From assembly GCF_043641665.1 (NCBI RefSeq), contig NC_092193.1, positions 9,416,501 through 9,480,500 on the forward strand: a stretch of DNA of 64,000 bases, written 5' to 3'. Below, piece after piece: positions 1 through 12,044 of the stretch; positions within the stretch are counted from its first letter, which is position 1; the number at the start of each line of letters is the position of its first letter. The translations under genes and the position numbers were made by a program. Source of the DNA: Enoplosus armatus (lineage: Eukaryota; Chordata; Actinopteri; Centrarchiformes; Enoplosidae). The notes beneath the pieces are model-generated. The model was not told the DNA's origin, did not search any database, and saw nothing but the letters and a program-made list of their open reading frames with translations.

Positions 1-1373
1 GCTGGCTTGGGCCGCACGGCCTACTCCTTGATAATGTACATTCTGTTGAGGATTAATTGGCACGGCATTCCTTGCCCCCTGCGTACATAAAGGAGATTGA
101 AATTAATTAAGAGAGACTTATTTTTCATTATTACTACTCATTACTTATTTGTTCATATCACATTCTCACGTATTGTAGTTTATTTCATGTTTTCCGACAT
201 TCCCTAATTTCCATGGCCGTGCTGTTTGGCTCAGTGTACGTGTGTGTATACAGTATAAATCGTACGTGTATTATGTGATGGTGCGTTATTTGTCAGCCAG
301 GCTTTCTTCTTCCTTAATATAAAAACTTAACCTTAACCAACCACAACATAACAATTCAAATTGATTAATTTAAATTGGTGTATTTCAGTTTAATCATAAG
401 TTGACACATTTGATTGTTGATGTAGTTGTTGTTGTTGTTTTTGTGGCAGTTTTTAATTCTTCAGTCTCATCATTTGTCTGTCCCAAGGATGCTCATTCTG
501 CCTCTGCTTTTGACGGGCGCCTGTATTCATCCTTGTCCAACTGTTTATCAAACATGGCAAGACTGATGGTCACATTCACTGAAGCTATTATCATATTTCC
601 TCCGGGGACAACAGGACGTCTCCCCATAATGAAGTTACCCAAGGTTGACCCAAGGACAGATGCCGTGAAAACTGTCCTATTTGTCTGCGTGAAATTCCAC
701 TCATGTCCGAGCAGATGATTAGCACCATGTCCCCTCCCACTTTGCGCGCTGGTCACTCTGGATTGGCCTTCACCGACTTTAAAGTCTAGCCTCAGGTGCA
801 TATTTCATGGGGGTTCTGTAATTTCATGCTGATGTCTTTACCACTGGCCGGCCAAGTTGGCTCACTGGCTGCAGTGTGTGTGTGCAATGCAGGTTTTAAG
901 ATGCACTCGCACTGAGACTGAATTACCTCATCTGCTAGGCTAGTGTTGTATAGCCCAGAAATTGATTGATCATAAGAACCCACTGGTGCAATGCCCTCCT
1001 CCTTATCTTAACTTGCTGCGTGTTGCAAAGTGCACTTACAAGATGATCACAAGGGAAATGAGGCAGCTGTCAGTGAGCGTTCTACTCAATTCCCCTTTAG
1101 TAGTGCTTGTGATGGATACAGTGAAGTAATAACTATACCTGGAGAAAGTATTAATTGTGTGGAGAATGGAAGCAGAGCTTTTTAATGACCATTAAGTGAG
1201 CTGATGTGCATTTAAACACTAATATAATATTAATTTTAATACTTTTTCTTACCTATATTGTCCCGTGTGTGTGCTTGCATGTGTTTGAATGAGACAAATA
1301 AACAGATACATAGAGATACAGATAATGTTCAGAAAGATCCTTGTTGCTGAGTTGCGTGTCCCCGTCTCATCAG
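1..1373. other. abhd3 intron sequence, no exon found
   Basis: AT-rich sequence upstream of the first visible abhd3 exon. I looked for the preceding exon (the conserved WCWEGR region) and did not find it. Overlapping short open frames at 401-801 on both strands match nothing and lack splice context. Confidence 0.6.
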
Positions 1374-1556
1374 TGAGCTTATTAAGGCAGCAGATGGAGG
1401 ACAGATCTCTTTGGATTGGTTTGACAACGACGACAGCTCCTCTCATCCCGACCCTGCCACCAGGCCCACAGTCCTCCTTCTCCCCGGTCTGACCGGCACC
1501 AGCAGAGAGTCCTACATCCTGCACATGGTCCAACAGAGCCGGGATCTGGGCTATAG
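1374..1556 (+). CDS. abhd3: abhd3 exon, first one in window
   Basis: Acceptor TCATCAG before 1374, donor AG|GTGGGT after 1556. Opens with the last base of an Asn codon ([17 protein letters not shown]) and closes in phase 2 within GYR. Carries the [10 protein letters not shown] strand and oxyanion loop. Confidence 0.9.
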
Positions 1557-4500
1557 GTGGGTGGTCTTGGCCGGAGACCCTGGCTGAAGTCCAGCGCTGA
1601 GCAGACATTCAGGGCACTAAATCACACAACTAACACTCTCTGTGACTTATGCTAATTTGGCATTCTTCTAGCATACAGATCTTTTGTCCAAGTCAGAATA
1701 CCTCAGCAGTCATAGCAATATTGGTTAAACCCGACACCCACTTTCGTAGCAATTTTGTAACTTTTATATAAAGGGTGCAAGAGTGACAGGGGCTTCGGGT
1801 TATTTCAGGTGAAGTGCACAAATAAAGTGGGCAGCGAAGCTTTGTGTCAAGAGCTGCTTTTGTAAATAGCCAAACGTAGCACAAGCTTGAAGAGTTGCAG
1901 AGGGAGGCAGTCCCCCCCCCCTTCTCCCTCTCCAGTAGGCCCTTTCTCTGTGTTCCCTGCACTCATTCTTTCACCCAGATTTGGGAAGGCATGGGAAGAG
2001 AGCCGGCAAACTCAGCATCTTCCACCCCTCACCCCTGTCTGTGTAGCTTAATGAATTACAGCTTATCCCGGTACAAGCTTTGCAGCTTAGCCCAGACCAG
2101 CTTCCGAGTCTATGCTGCAAAGTGTGTTTAAGCACACAACCCCCCCCCCAACCACCACCCCACCGCTGCCCCCCCTAGCCCCACCCTGCTGCTGAGCTAC
2201 ACTGATAGAAACAGCAGGTCTGACTCTACCAGATAATAGATGACTGGCGAGAGTGGGGCGAGGATGGATGCTGATGCCTTTGCTCTACAGTACAAACAGA
2301 ATGCTCTTCACACAGCTGTGCCTCTCTGCACACCTCATCATATTCCCAGTTCAATTTCTTTTAAAGTAAGGAACATTGGTCTAAAGGAATTTGGGGCACC
2401 GTATTCCTTTGAACATGGAAAACAAAAAAAAGCCTAAGCCAACTAGAGGTTTTAAATGTTGTTCGTCCTTGTACACATGGTTTAAAAACTTTGGCCTGCA
2501 ATTAACAAATATTTTCATCATCGATTTGAGTAATCTTTTTGTCTATCAAATGACAGAAAATTGTGATTTATTCCCAATTTCCCCATGGTGACATCTTGTC
2601 TTGTTTTGTCCAACAAACACTCAAAAACACAAAGATATTCAGTTTATAATCCCAGAACACTACGAAAACCAGAAATGAAACTAGTACATTTTTGACAGTT
2701 TTGCTTGAAAAGTTCCTTAAATTATTAATCGATTCTTCTTGAACTTGTTTCAGTTACAATCAATAGATGAAGTGATTAAAGGAATCATCCAGGCGACAAT
2801 AATCATTTATGAGAGTGTATGTTTTGTGTATTTCAGATGCGTGGTATTCAACAACAGAGGGGTTTCTGGGGAAACACTGCTGGTAAGAATCTTAATCGTG
2901 TCGTGGTTTTCATTCTTGCTCTCATTCTGTTATTTCATCTGTCTGTCTTGTATTCAGAAAGACAGACAAGTATACAGGATAACTGTATACAGACAGATGG
3001 TTTTTCCCAGTGGAATTGTCCTTTTCACTGCTTCAGCCAGCGCAGTGCATGTCTGGTCCACACGTGTCACAGAGCCCACAGGGAGCTAAGTGGACGCTGC
3101 ACAGACAATGTTGTTGCACAGCAGGGATTAAGTTGCAGGCAGATACTGTATTTTAATGCCGATCCACAGAAATATGACCTCGCTGAGCACGTGCTGTTCT
3201 GACACCTGGCTTAATCTGTCCTCTTACACCCGGGTATATTTAGCCAACAAAATGGGCCCGAGCTCTGATAGCGCATAGCATGCCCACTGTGTTTTATGTC
3301 TCCCCCTCTCTGTACGTCTCCGCTTTGGAACAGAGGCACATTTATTTATGGACGACTGTATCACCCTGATCTAATCATACCATCACGACCATCACATACA
3401 GAGATCTCATCCAAAGCACAAATGGTGTTTCATTACAGGCAGGGATTTCCCACAATCAGTCTAATGTTCCTCTTAGTGGGTGTAAATCTGAATCAGTGGC
3501 TGATCTGTGTCCTGCTGTTGTCTTTGTCGCATTGTGTCTCAGCTGCAAATTAAAAAAGGTTAAAAGTGACACTAAAGCAAAAGTGTCTAGTGTCACTCAG
3601 TTTGATTTAAACATGTATTCTAGGTCATATCCAGAATTTAGTTGGCTCAGCTGTCCTCAGATTTAAAACAAAAAACAAAAGTTTAAACTCTGTAACCTTG
3701 GCACTGTGTCAAGTGGCGGTAAGGACAGAATTGTCTCCCTCACTTCAGTTGGGAATTGTGCTATATTCGATGCAAATTATTTAGCATTTGTACGCTTCTG
3801 TGAGTGTTTTCTCTGTGTCCAGTTACTGTGAATATCGTCCATTGTTTAAATAGGCCAGCACTTAAGAATGACCCACTGTGTGAAAGATGCCCCCTGCCTC
3901 AAAGACTGTCCTGAGTGCTAGTGCCCTATTTGTAGACCTCGTAAAAAGCCTATTACATTACACTTTCCTGTGGAGTATTTTCCCTAACTATTGGAATTTT
4001 CTTTTTCTTTTAAACATCTTTATATGTTTTCATTCAATTTGCAAGTTTTTGCTGTTTCACCGCAAAGTCCAAAACTTGTGCAGGCCTATTAGAGGAACCA
4101 TGAGAGAGCAGAAAGACAGGAATTTACTTTGCCCGAGTTTCTGCTTGAATCTTAATGAAGGGCCTTGAAGAGCTGACAGCATCCTGAGAAATTGGCTCCT
4201 ACGAGTTAGAGCTGGTTTGTTTTACAATGTTAAGTGTTCTGCCTGACAAACTGTTTTCGAGTTGAAAGGGGAGAAGAGAAAGATTTCCCCCATTCTTGGC
4301 CTGCAAATGAACAATGTCCTTTATAGACAGTAGGCTACAGAGTTAAAAATAAACCTTCTGTTCACACCATTACACATTTATAGAGTGGGCACTCACTTCT
4401 GCAGTCCAGTGGATGGCTGGAGAGATGCTTCACACCTGTGACACGGCAAAATGCAACAACGCAGCATAGTCATAAGAACGGGTTGCCTTTCAAAGTCGAG

Positions 4501-7090
4501 ATGAAATGAAAAATGCCTTTTAAACCTTTTAGATTACGTCTCCGTCATATACAAAAAATCAATTTCTTTGTAATTTTCAAAATCCAATCATATTTTCTTG
4601 CTGTAAAACAAAATAGTGTGCTACGGTAAGCTTGAACCAACCAATTTCAACCAATAATATTATGACATCCACCCATCAATAAACTATTAGCGGCACAGAG
4701 CTAAGATTCATTAGTTAACTAGCTAGTAACAGCGTGGTACGTCTGCATGTCTTTGGGTGATCAACTCAAACCCAGAGAAAGTGGTTATACACTGTAGGTG
4801 TAATATCTTTGTACAAAAGTTGAGTTTAGCTAATATCTGACAAGAGGAACAATTGCCTACATTTTGAAAGTAGTCCTAATTTACTTTTGTCCAGGCATGA
4901 ATTTTAGTTTCAAATCAAAATAATTCACATTTTTCACGTTGAGTCCTCATAATTTTAACAGAAAGAGAGGGACAGAAAGTGACTGAATTGTCTTCCTGTC
5001 TTTCCCAGACCCCGAGGACCTACTGTGCAGCCAATACAGAAGATCTGGAGATGGTTATTGAGCACATCCAGAGGACTAATGAAGCTGCTCCAATCATGGC
5101 TGCTGGAGTATCAATGGGCGGGTAATAAAGCCACTCGCTACCAGATGACTAGACGTTTCAGTACTGATGACAACAAATCTCAGAATATGACTTAACGCTT
5201 CACAAGACAACTTGACACATTTGTTGGTGACTCAGTGGAAACTAAACTTGCAACTAAAAAAACTGTAATACCCAGAAATCACCTGACACAGCATAATCCG
5301 ACATGAGTACACTCACGTTTACTAATTCAGCTGGTCTGTGATTGGTTTATTCCAAATGTTACCAGATGGACAAGAAAGACAAAAGATGTCATGCTAGTAA
5401 GTCAAACTTTCTGTCTGTGCAGCGGACAGTTTGTGTTTTGCTTTAAATATTCAACTCTCACAATTCTTATGGGTTTATAGAATAGAATACCTGATATTAG
5501 ATTTTCTTAAAAATCATCTAGACTCCCTCGGTCCCACTCAGTTTCTACCTTGGTCACAATTCCTAAAGAAAAAACAAATCTAAGGGATCCGTATCAAGAT
5601 TGTTGTTTAAATATCGGTATTGGCCTCAGAAATCAGTCGGGCTACAGTCAGTGCTTTAATATGGTCCCAGTCGTTCAGTGCTACATGCCAAAGAAGGTGT
5701 TTTTTACTCCACAGCACTAATCCCATGAAGTGAAGGATTGGTCAGAAATGGAACATGTTCCAATCCCTGTTTTCCCCCCATCTGTCCCTTCCTCTCGCCC
5801 TCTCTCCATATTCAGGATGATGCTGGCCAACTACTTGGGGCGCAAGGGCCGGGAAACCTGTCTGAAAGGGGTCGTAGTCTTCTCAGCAGGCTGGGATGTA
5901 TTTGAGTGCACCGCTTCACTGGAAAAACCCCTGGACCGTTTCCTCTTCAACTCCTACCTCACCAGCTGCCTACAAGCCTCTGTGCACAGGTCAGCCGGGG
6001 CCGGAGCGGGATTAACACAGACACTAACTCACTGCTTGTGCTAGCGGATAAATTTATGGGTTTTACGTATTTATTTCTTATATGTTGATCAAAGGTTTGC
6101 TTTTTACAGTTCCAGGCAAAAATACCTGACTGCTTCTGTATTTTGTATTTGTTAGCTGATGAACAAAGCATATTAAAAAAACCTGGTATTTTGCAATTAT
6201 AGTACCCACAGTATATTCCAATCTGTGTATTAATAGACTGTATATACAGTAATACTTTTGCACTACTGCTTTGAAAGTTGAGCTTAACTGTTGTTTCATA
6301 ATGTTGTTACAACCTTGTCAGCATTTTTGAGGGACATTTTCAGATGCAAATCATTTCACCTAACAGCAGTCGGTGACAGTTTTATTTTTAATCTCCCCTG
6401 CAGACACAGACCAGTGCTTGAAAAGTGTTACGACATCGATCATGTCATGAAGGTCGGGATTATTTTCAGTGACACTTGCAGCGCCATAAATGCTAATCTA
6501 ATTAAATGAAAGTAGCCAATGTTTAATCAATTTACCCTGTCCCTACAGGCAAAGACCATTCGAGAGTTTGACGAGAGGTTCACCTCCATAATGTTTGGCT
6601 ATCCTACCAATGATGACTACTACCACGATGCCAGTCCTGTCCACAGACTGAAATCTGTGCAGGTGCCAATGCTGTGTCTGAACGCTGCTGATGATGTCTT
6701 CTCCCCGTCTCATGGTGAGTCCTCACAAGATTTTCTGTATAATTTGACTTCACCATTCTAATTTTTAAGAATTATCATGAAAGGAATACATGGGGAAGAC
6801 TGGTTTTATATGGTAGCTCTACTGGCGCAGCTAATATGAGACTAATAAGACTGAGAATCTAGACCACAGAGAAGAAAACTGGACCTGAATCCTTTGTTTC
6901 CTTTGCAGCCATTCCAGTGGAGGCAGTGAAGCAGAATCCAAACCTGGCCCTGCTCATCACCTGTCACGGTGGCCACATTGGTTTCCTCGAGGGCCTGTGG
7001 CCTCGACAGAGCACCTACATGGACCGAGTCTTCAAGCAGTTTGCTAAGGCGGTCATCGAACAAGGCAGTCGACTCACAGACCTGTCCTGA
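1374..7090 (+). CDS. abhd3: abhd3, phospholipase ABHD3 (3' seven coding exons; 5' end outside window)
   Basis: Alpha/beta-hydrolase of the ABHD1/ABHD3 family. Mammalian ABHD3 is a single-pass membrane enzyme that cleaves medium-chain and oxidatively truncated phosphatidylcholines (family knowledge). Exons 1374-1556, 2837-2882, 5009-5121, 5816-5989, 6404-6452, 6549-6714 and 6909-7090 join in frame to 913 coding bases (about 303 residues, TGA at 7088-7090). Landmarks: [17 protein letters not shown] (oxyanion side), VVFNNRG, nucleophile elbow GVSMGG with its Ser codon at 5111-5113, the acidic pair in [11 protein letters not shown] at about 6690-6695, and catalytic His in HGGHIGF at 6974-6976, so the triad looks intact. 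The first visible exon opens in phase 2 at [10 protein letters not shown], so about 100 N-terminal residues including the membrane anchor lie upstream of base 1. Human ABHD3 has 409 residues. ABHD1 is the only close alternative; neighbouring greb1l and rock1 favour abhd3. Confidence 0.93.
2494..2765 (+). mobile_element. AT-rich MITE-like repeat, family A copy 1
   Basis: Diagnostic blocks: CTGCAATTAACAAATATTTT, GTCTATCAAATGACAGAAAA, TTGTTTTGTCCAACAAACAC, CACAAAGATATTCAGTTTAT and ATTAATCGATTCTT. The same blocks recur, in this order or reversed, in the five other family A copies listed. It looks like the non-autonomous hAT-like repeat widespread in fish, a name given from memory. Confidence 0.65.
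2837..2882 (+). CDS. abhd3: abhd3 exon, 46 nt
   Basis: Acceptor TATTTCAG, donor CTG|GTAAG. Encodes [15 protein letters not shown] after completing the split Arg codon; closes in phase 0. Confidence 0.9.
5009..5121 (+). CDS. abhd3: abhd3 exon with nucleophile elbow
   Basis: Acceptor TTTCCCAG, donor GG|GTAATA. Begins [14 protein letters not shown] and ends GVSMGG, placing the catalytic Ser codon at 5111-5113. Closes in phase 2. Confidence 0.92.
5816..5989 (+). CDS. abhd3: abhd3 exon, 174 nt
   Basis: Acceptor ATATTCAG, donor AG|GTCAGC. Encodes [13 protein letters not shown] through [19 protein letters not shown] to [11 protein letters not shown]; ends in phase 2. Confidence 0.9.
6404..6452 (+). 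CDS. abhd3: abhd3 exon, 49 nt
   Basis: Acceptor CCCCTGCAG, donor AAG|GTCGGG. Encodes [16 protein letters not shown]; closes in phase 0. Confidence 0.9.
6549..6714 (+). CDS. abhd3: abhd3 exon with acidic triad residue
   Basis: Acceptor CCCTACAG, donor G|GTGAGT. Encodes [18 protein letters not shown] through [14 protein letters not shown]; one Asp of the DD pair (6690-6695) is the expected triad acid. Confidence 0.92.
6909..7090 (+). CDS. abhd3: abhd3 terminal coding exon
   Basis: Acceptor CTTTGCAG. Encodes [12 protein letters not shown], then [17 protein letters not shown] with the triad His codon at 6974-6976. Ends ...RLTDLS with TGA at 7088-7090. Confidence 0.93.
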
Positions 7091-7121
7091 TAAGAGAACT
7101 TAACAAAGTGCTCCTCTAGTT

Positions 7122-7465
7122 TTACTTCCTTACTTCCTCTCTCTTATTCAGTTTTTTCTTTCCTTCCTTCATTCCTTTTCTTTCATTTTTTCCATCCATC
7201 TTTCCTTGTCGCATTCTATCCTTTATTCCTTCCATTTCTATTCCATTCTTGTTTTTTCCTACCTTTCTTCCTTGTCCTTTCCTTTGTCCTTTTTCCCCTC
7301 TTTCATCCTTGCCCTTCATCCCTCCTTATTGCATTCCATACATCCATTATTCCTTCCCCCTCTACCTAATCCTATTCTGCCTATTTCCTTCCCTCCATTG
7401 ACTCCCTTTTATTTTTGCCCTCCATCCTTTTTCCGTCCCATTCTTCCTCTTGCCACAAGCAAAAA
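7122..7465 (+). repeat. imperfect TTCC/TCC polypyrimidine tract
   Basis: More than 300 bases made mostly of T and C, built from drifting TTCC, TTCCA and CCTT units, just after the abhd3 stop. Could bind PTB or poly(C)-binding proteins in the transcript; the open frames here are composition artefacts. Confidence 0.75.
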
Positions 7466-7933
7466 AAACATTCTTTCTCATTTGAAAGGCACATCTTATT
7501 GAATGCAGTGTTTGTGTTGCATTCAACATTCATTTATTTATTCCACACAGTTAACAAGTCATTGTATGTAATCATACTCTCAATAGTATGCTTATTAAAA
7601 AAACAAGCATAGCTGTTCATATCACTGTTGAAAAGCTGAATCCGTGCCCATCTTGTTTAGTTGCATTAGCTAGCTAAAATATAATGCGATTACCTTGTGC
7701 AATTATTTTCTTTTGAAGTTAACACAAGTACTGTACATGAAACTCCAATCATCTTTGTTCATGAAGCGTCCTTTAGTATCAGTAGGATTTTAGCCCTCAG
7801 GGATTGTCTTTATTTACTCATACTTCTTTCCTTCCTGTGTAATTTTGTTTTGTCAGTCATTCTCCTTTAGTTTGTGTTTTCCTTGTTTAAAGGTAGATGT
7901 TATTTATCAGTTGACATATTTCTTTTCTTTAAA

Positions 7934-8312
7934 GTGTCAGATCAATATTATGGGAAATGTGTTTATTTGGTATCTTGTGGCGAGTTAGATGAGAAGATTA
8001 TTCAACTTTTATGTCTGTTCATTAAATATGACACTACAGCCAGGCGCTTGCTAGCTTACCTTAGCTTAGCATATAGTCTGGAAGCAGGGAAACAGCTAGC
8101 TTGGCTCTGTCAAAAAGTAAAACAGAATCAGTTTACTAGTGCTAGTTGGTGGATTTTGTTACCTTTGAACAGAACCAAGCTAGCTGTTTGCCACTGCTTC
8201 CAGCATTCATGCTAAGCTAAGCTAAGCAGCTGCTGCATATTTAATGCACAGAGGTGATGGTGTCAATCTTCTCATGAAAGCAAACAGCGTATTTCCCAAA
8301 GTATCGAACTCT
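7934..8312. mobile_element. fold-back (inverted-repeat) element in abhd3 3' UTR
   Basis: The left arm (about 7934-8125) and right arm (about 8158-8312) are imperfect reverse complements. TTAGCTTAGCATATAGTCTG, GAAGCAGGGAAACAGCTAGC and TTGGCTCTGTC pair with their complements at 8165-8225, and ATGGGAAATGTG pairs with the end sequence CGTATTTCCCAAAG. The loop is about 35 bases. A related half-element lies at 46041-46230. It resembles a short repeat common in percomorph genomes; the family name is not certain. Confidence 0.7.
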
Positions 8313-9137
8313 TCCTTCCTATAACCTTCTGCATGCACTTTTACTTTCACACATTCTACCTTTATGCACACCAAATAGTTCTACAAATGTATAATATGAA
8401 GAATAATTCATTAATGACAAGGAATGTGAAATTGCACTATTTTAGTTGTTACTATCATGCCTCTAATTCCTTAATGCAAAGCACTTCATCTCATTCGATA
8501 TATGAAAGTATATCCCAAAGGCCCAACAGAGCAGTATATGAATTCCATGAGGTTTTCTTTGTGAAAATGTTGGTGGTTATTAATGTAAGTAAGTCTGAGG
8601 GTGCTAGATACAGATGACGTGAATGAAGTAATGCACATAGGAAGACAGGGGGTGTACATACTGGCCGGATGTTGCTTTACAAGATGCATAGTATTGTTAA
8701 TGGAACCTGGTTGTGGTTTTTTGTTTTCGTTTCGCCAACAATGATCAAGGGGCTGGCCACCGCGTATGAGTTGGCATCGATGAAACGAGCAGATCTGACT
8801 GGAGGCCAGGCTTTTGGTAATGCACTGCATGAGGGATTTTGACTTCCTGTTCCTGTGGAATTTTGGTGTCTCTTTGTTCTGCCAAGTGTCCATTGAGTAG
8901 CATGTGTCTCATCAGCGTCATCATGTCCTGAACCTTAACATCACTTCGTAATCTGTAGCACAAAGGACATGTTTATTTTTTTCATAGGATGCTGCATTTC
9001 ATTTTGTACACTACATAAAAAGAAGAAAAAAACACATTAACATGTGCAGCAATAAGATTTTAAATTAAAAAAATTGTCTCTATAGTATAAGTACCAGTAT
9101 ATGCACATTATCAACATGAGTGTAATATGCTGTATTT

Positions 9138-9143
9138 AATAAA
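9138..9143 (+). terminator. abhd3: abhd3 poly(A) signal
   Basis: Canonical AATAAA followed 20-50 bases later by GT-rich sequence (GTTGTGTGCTGTCTC), the normal layout of a vertebrate cleavage site. Confidence 0.5.
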
Positions 9144-9160
9144 TTATTAAACAGAGTCTA

Positions 9161-12040
9161 GGTGAAGTTGTGTGCTGTCTCTAGTGCTTCAGCTTGTAAT
9201 TCGTTTTCTCAGCAGAGTATATTGGATTGCTTGACTGACCATGTACTGCAGGTTAGAATAATTGACTGCAATTGCCTTTTGTCAGCAGTTCGCTGTCTTT
9301 CTTTCATTGCCTGCCTTTAACAATGGGGGTTTTTACACCTGTGGCTAAATACTGATAATACCCAGACTGCTGGGTCAGAAGCTCATCAGTCACGTGAGGT
9401 GTCAATCTCTCACAGGAGACTTCAAACCTTGGACACAGACTCGCCCCCTGAAGTCAAGACATTTGACAGTCTACCACTGGAGCAGGTTTGCTGCATGGCC
9501 AGTGTGTCACTGCAGGGTCATGCTCCCTCTCCTCTCACATCACAGTATTGGGTTTTTGGTCCCTGGAATTGACTCACTCCACACTCACGGGCTTAGCTGC
9601 TGATAGGATATGCATTGCTGCAGTAGTGGATTTGATCCACCAAAGGCCAAACTGTAATCCCCCGGCACTCCACTTACCTTCACCCCAAACCCCCCCCTCC
9701 CCCCAATAAGCCAACAGACAGATGAGCTTTGGTTTTAGCTAGATGGTTTATGAAAGCATGAGAGTAATTAGAGTAGACTGCCAAGAGGGATGAGTAATTT
9801 ACTGTTGGTTACCGTCTATGAAAATTGATATTATGTGGCAGGAATCCCTCGATTATAAATGTTGATATCTCTGCTCATGTGAGAATGTACGCTGCATAAT
9901 TATATATTTACAGATTAATAAACAAGCAATGTTCCTAATGTTAAGATGGAATAAAGGATATTTCACAGTAGTATGGCGCAGTGATACTTTTAATCATGTC
10001 AGAGTTTGAAAGCAGTTTAATATTAACTACTGCATTGCCTGAGGACTTGTGAAAGAAATATGTCAGAGGGAATTATCAAGAGGCATCTTCACTTTTTCCT
10101 TCAAAGGATTTGCTGAAATATCAGCTTAAATAACAAATTAAACAATGAAATCCATCTAGGAAACTGCACCACATGTAAAATTACAGCACAATGGAGAGAA
10201 GCCAAAGAAAACCAATCTGAAGATATTGTGTGGCAGCAGTTGTAAAACAGTCGATTAGCCTTTACCCTCTTTTTAAGCATTGGAATCCCCCAGTTTGTCA
10301 GAAATTAGTCACTGTGGGACATCTAAAATCTTTAGAGGCAAAATCTCTCTTGGCCTTCGTGCACAACATCTTTCTGCTTTCTAAAAGAGCAGTTATGAGG
10401 TGCAAGAATCAGCATGCCCGCCACTCTGTCTTGCCCTCTCTTCCTTATCCTATCCTGACTGCAGCTGGCTGAAAATAGCCTTGTGTTATATCACACAGGG
10501 GTTGTAGGTTGATGGAAAGTGTGCTCTAATATTACCTCGCAGGAGCTGAAATAGTACTGTCCCTGGACCAGCAATGCCCCTGTGCCCTTACAGTGAAGCC
10601 AGAGAAGATCTTATAGCACCCATTAAGAAGCCATGTCTGCTCCTGATAATGAGGGGGTCATTGTGCGTACTCACGGCATGGCCGCAGAGGTGTTGAGGTG
10701 AGACAAATATCAGGAAAGCAAGCAGAACAAAAAGACCTGGGATTGAATGGATGCAGAGGTGAGTGAGAGGATTATTAATCGCAGGCTAAAGTTGGGGCTG
10801 CACATGCATTTCAACACTGCTTAAGCTTTGTATTAATATAACTTGCAACACACTTTGAAATAAACCCAGAAATCAGCAAAACAAATGTAAATCAGAGCTA
10901 AAGGAGCACTCCACCAATTTTACACATGAAGTTCAGTTCACTACCCAGCCTGTGAAAACAGCCACAGAAGACATTGTACAGGGACAGAGCTTTCCAGAGT
11001 GTGAAAATATGGGCTTGAGACTTAACATTTTAAACAAATAGCCTACCTTACTAAGTGGAGTTGATAGAAGTGGGCAGCTGGGAGGCAACAGGGAGTTCTA
11101 ACAAAAGACACAATCAAGTTGCATAATGGGAAATGTAGAATCCAGCAATTTTGAGGCTTGAGTTATAATAGAGACAAGTCAGGATATCTCTGCAGGATAT
11201 ATTTACTGCTTCAATATTGAACATTTATCTTTACTGGATCCATCCAACAGCCATCTTAGAGGCTCTGGGGTGACCCGGGAAAACCATGTGTTTGTCAATG
11301 CAACCGTAAAAGACATTATGGGATATCCCAGTCCAAACAACTGTGCTGTGATGTACCTGGGAAACATTTAGGAGGGTATACAAGGAAGAGACCAATAACG
11401 GGCAAGAATGTTTCTCCTTTCCAGCTAAAAAAGCTATAACAACAAATGTGTGTGTGATGCTGATCGTCAAGGAAAAGAGCACTGGAAAACATATCAATAG
11501 TTCAGGAAATTCATTTGATGGAAAAGTTGACCTGTCTTTTAAGGAAATATTCTTGACTAAATTGACTATTTTCCTTTAAGTAGTCAAATTTAAAGCAAAC
11601 TATCTTATTCCACTCAGTTTGACAGAATCTCATATACATTCTGTATCAGCTTGTTCCAACTCTTTATTTAAGCTACAGGATGTTTAGTGAAATATTAAAA
11701 CCTACAATGGGTTTTTCTATGGCTGCACTGTTCCATTAAATGGATTCTACATGTCGTGCATTATTTTATACACATTTCCCCAAAATCTAAAATCATATTT
11801 GGTGTTGGGGAACACTAGAATCGGTTTGAATGATCTTGGGCGACACAGCTTGAGTTTGTACAAACTTGGGGTTAAATATGGAATATTAGAATGTATATTT
11901 CTGTCTCAGTACCCTATGACAACTATATACTCTGTGTTATACTATATTTGTGCTACCGTCATCATGTTTTGTTTCCAGAGATCCAGGTGAAAACCATATA
12001 AACATTTGAACATAAAAAACAAACAAAAAAACATGCAAAT
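9161..12040. other. tail-to-tail intergenic gap between abhd3 and greb1l
   Basis: No exon, RNA gene or conserved protein fragment seen on either strand. ESCO1 and SNRPD1, expected here from the human order, leave no recognisable trace. The repeat-like stretch at 10896-11540 is the only structured content. Confidence 0.6.
10896..11540. mobile_element. repeat-like stretch in abhd3/greb1l gap
   Basis: Begins AAAGGAGCACTCCACCAATT and includes CATCCAACAGCCATCTTAGA and AAAAGACATTATGGGATATC, sequence that recurs in many fish genomes from memory. No protein-coding capacity. Boundaries are approximate. Confidence 0.45.
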
Positions 12041-12044
12041 GATT

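Larger units (their letters stand above)
7091..9160 (+). other. abhd3: abhd3 3' UTR (inferred)
   Basis: Runs from the stop to the best poly(A) signal. It holds a pyrimidine-rich tract (7122-7465) and a fold-back repeat (7934-8312). An earlier ATTAAA at about 7593-7598 could give a shorter transcript. The 3' end is inferred without transcript data. Confidence 0.5.

Noticed and set aside
401..801. Overlapping frames on both strands near the left edge, tested as an upstream abhd3 exon
   Set aside because: Neither translation resembles the ABHD3 N-terminal region and no donor in the required phase 2 follows.
9161..12040. Search for esco1 or snrpd1 exons or pseudogenes
   Set aside because: No Sm-domain, GR-repeat or acetyltransferase-like translation in any frame; only repeat-like sequence.
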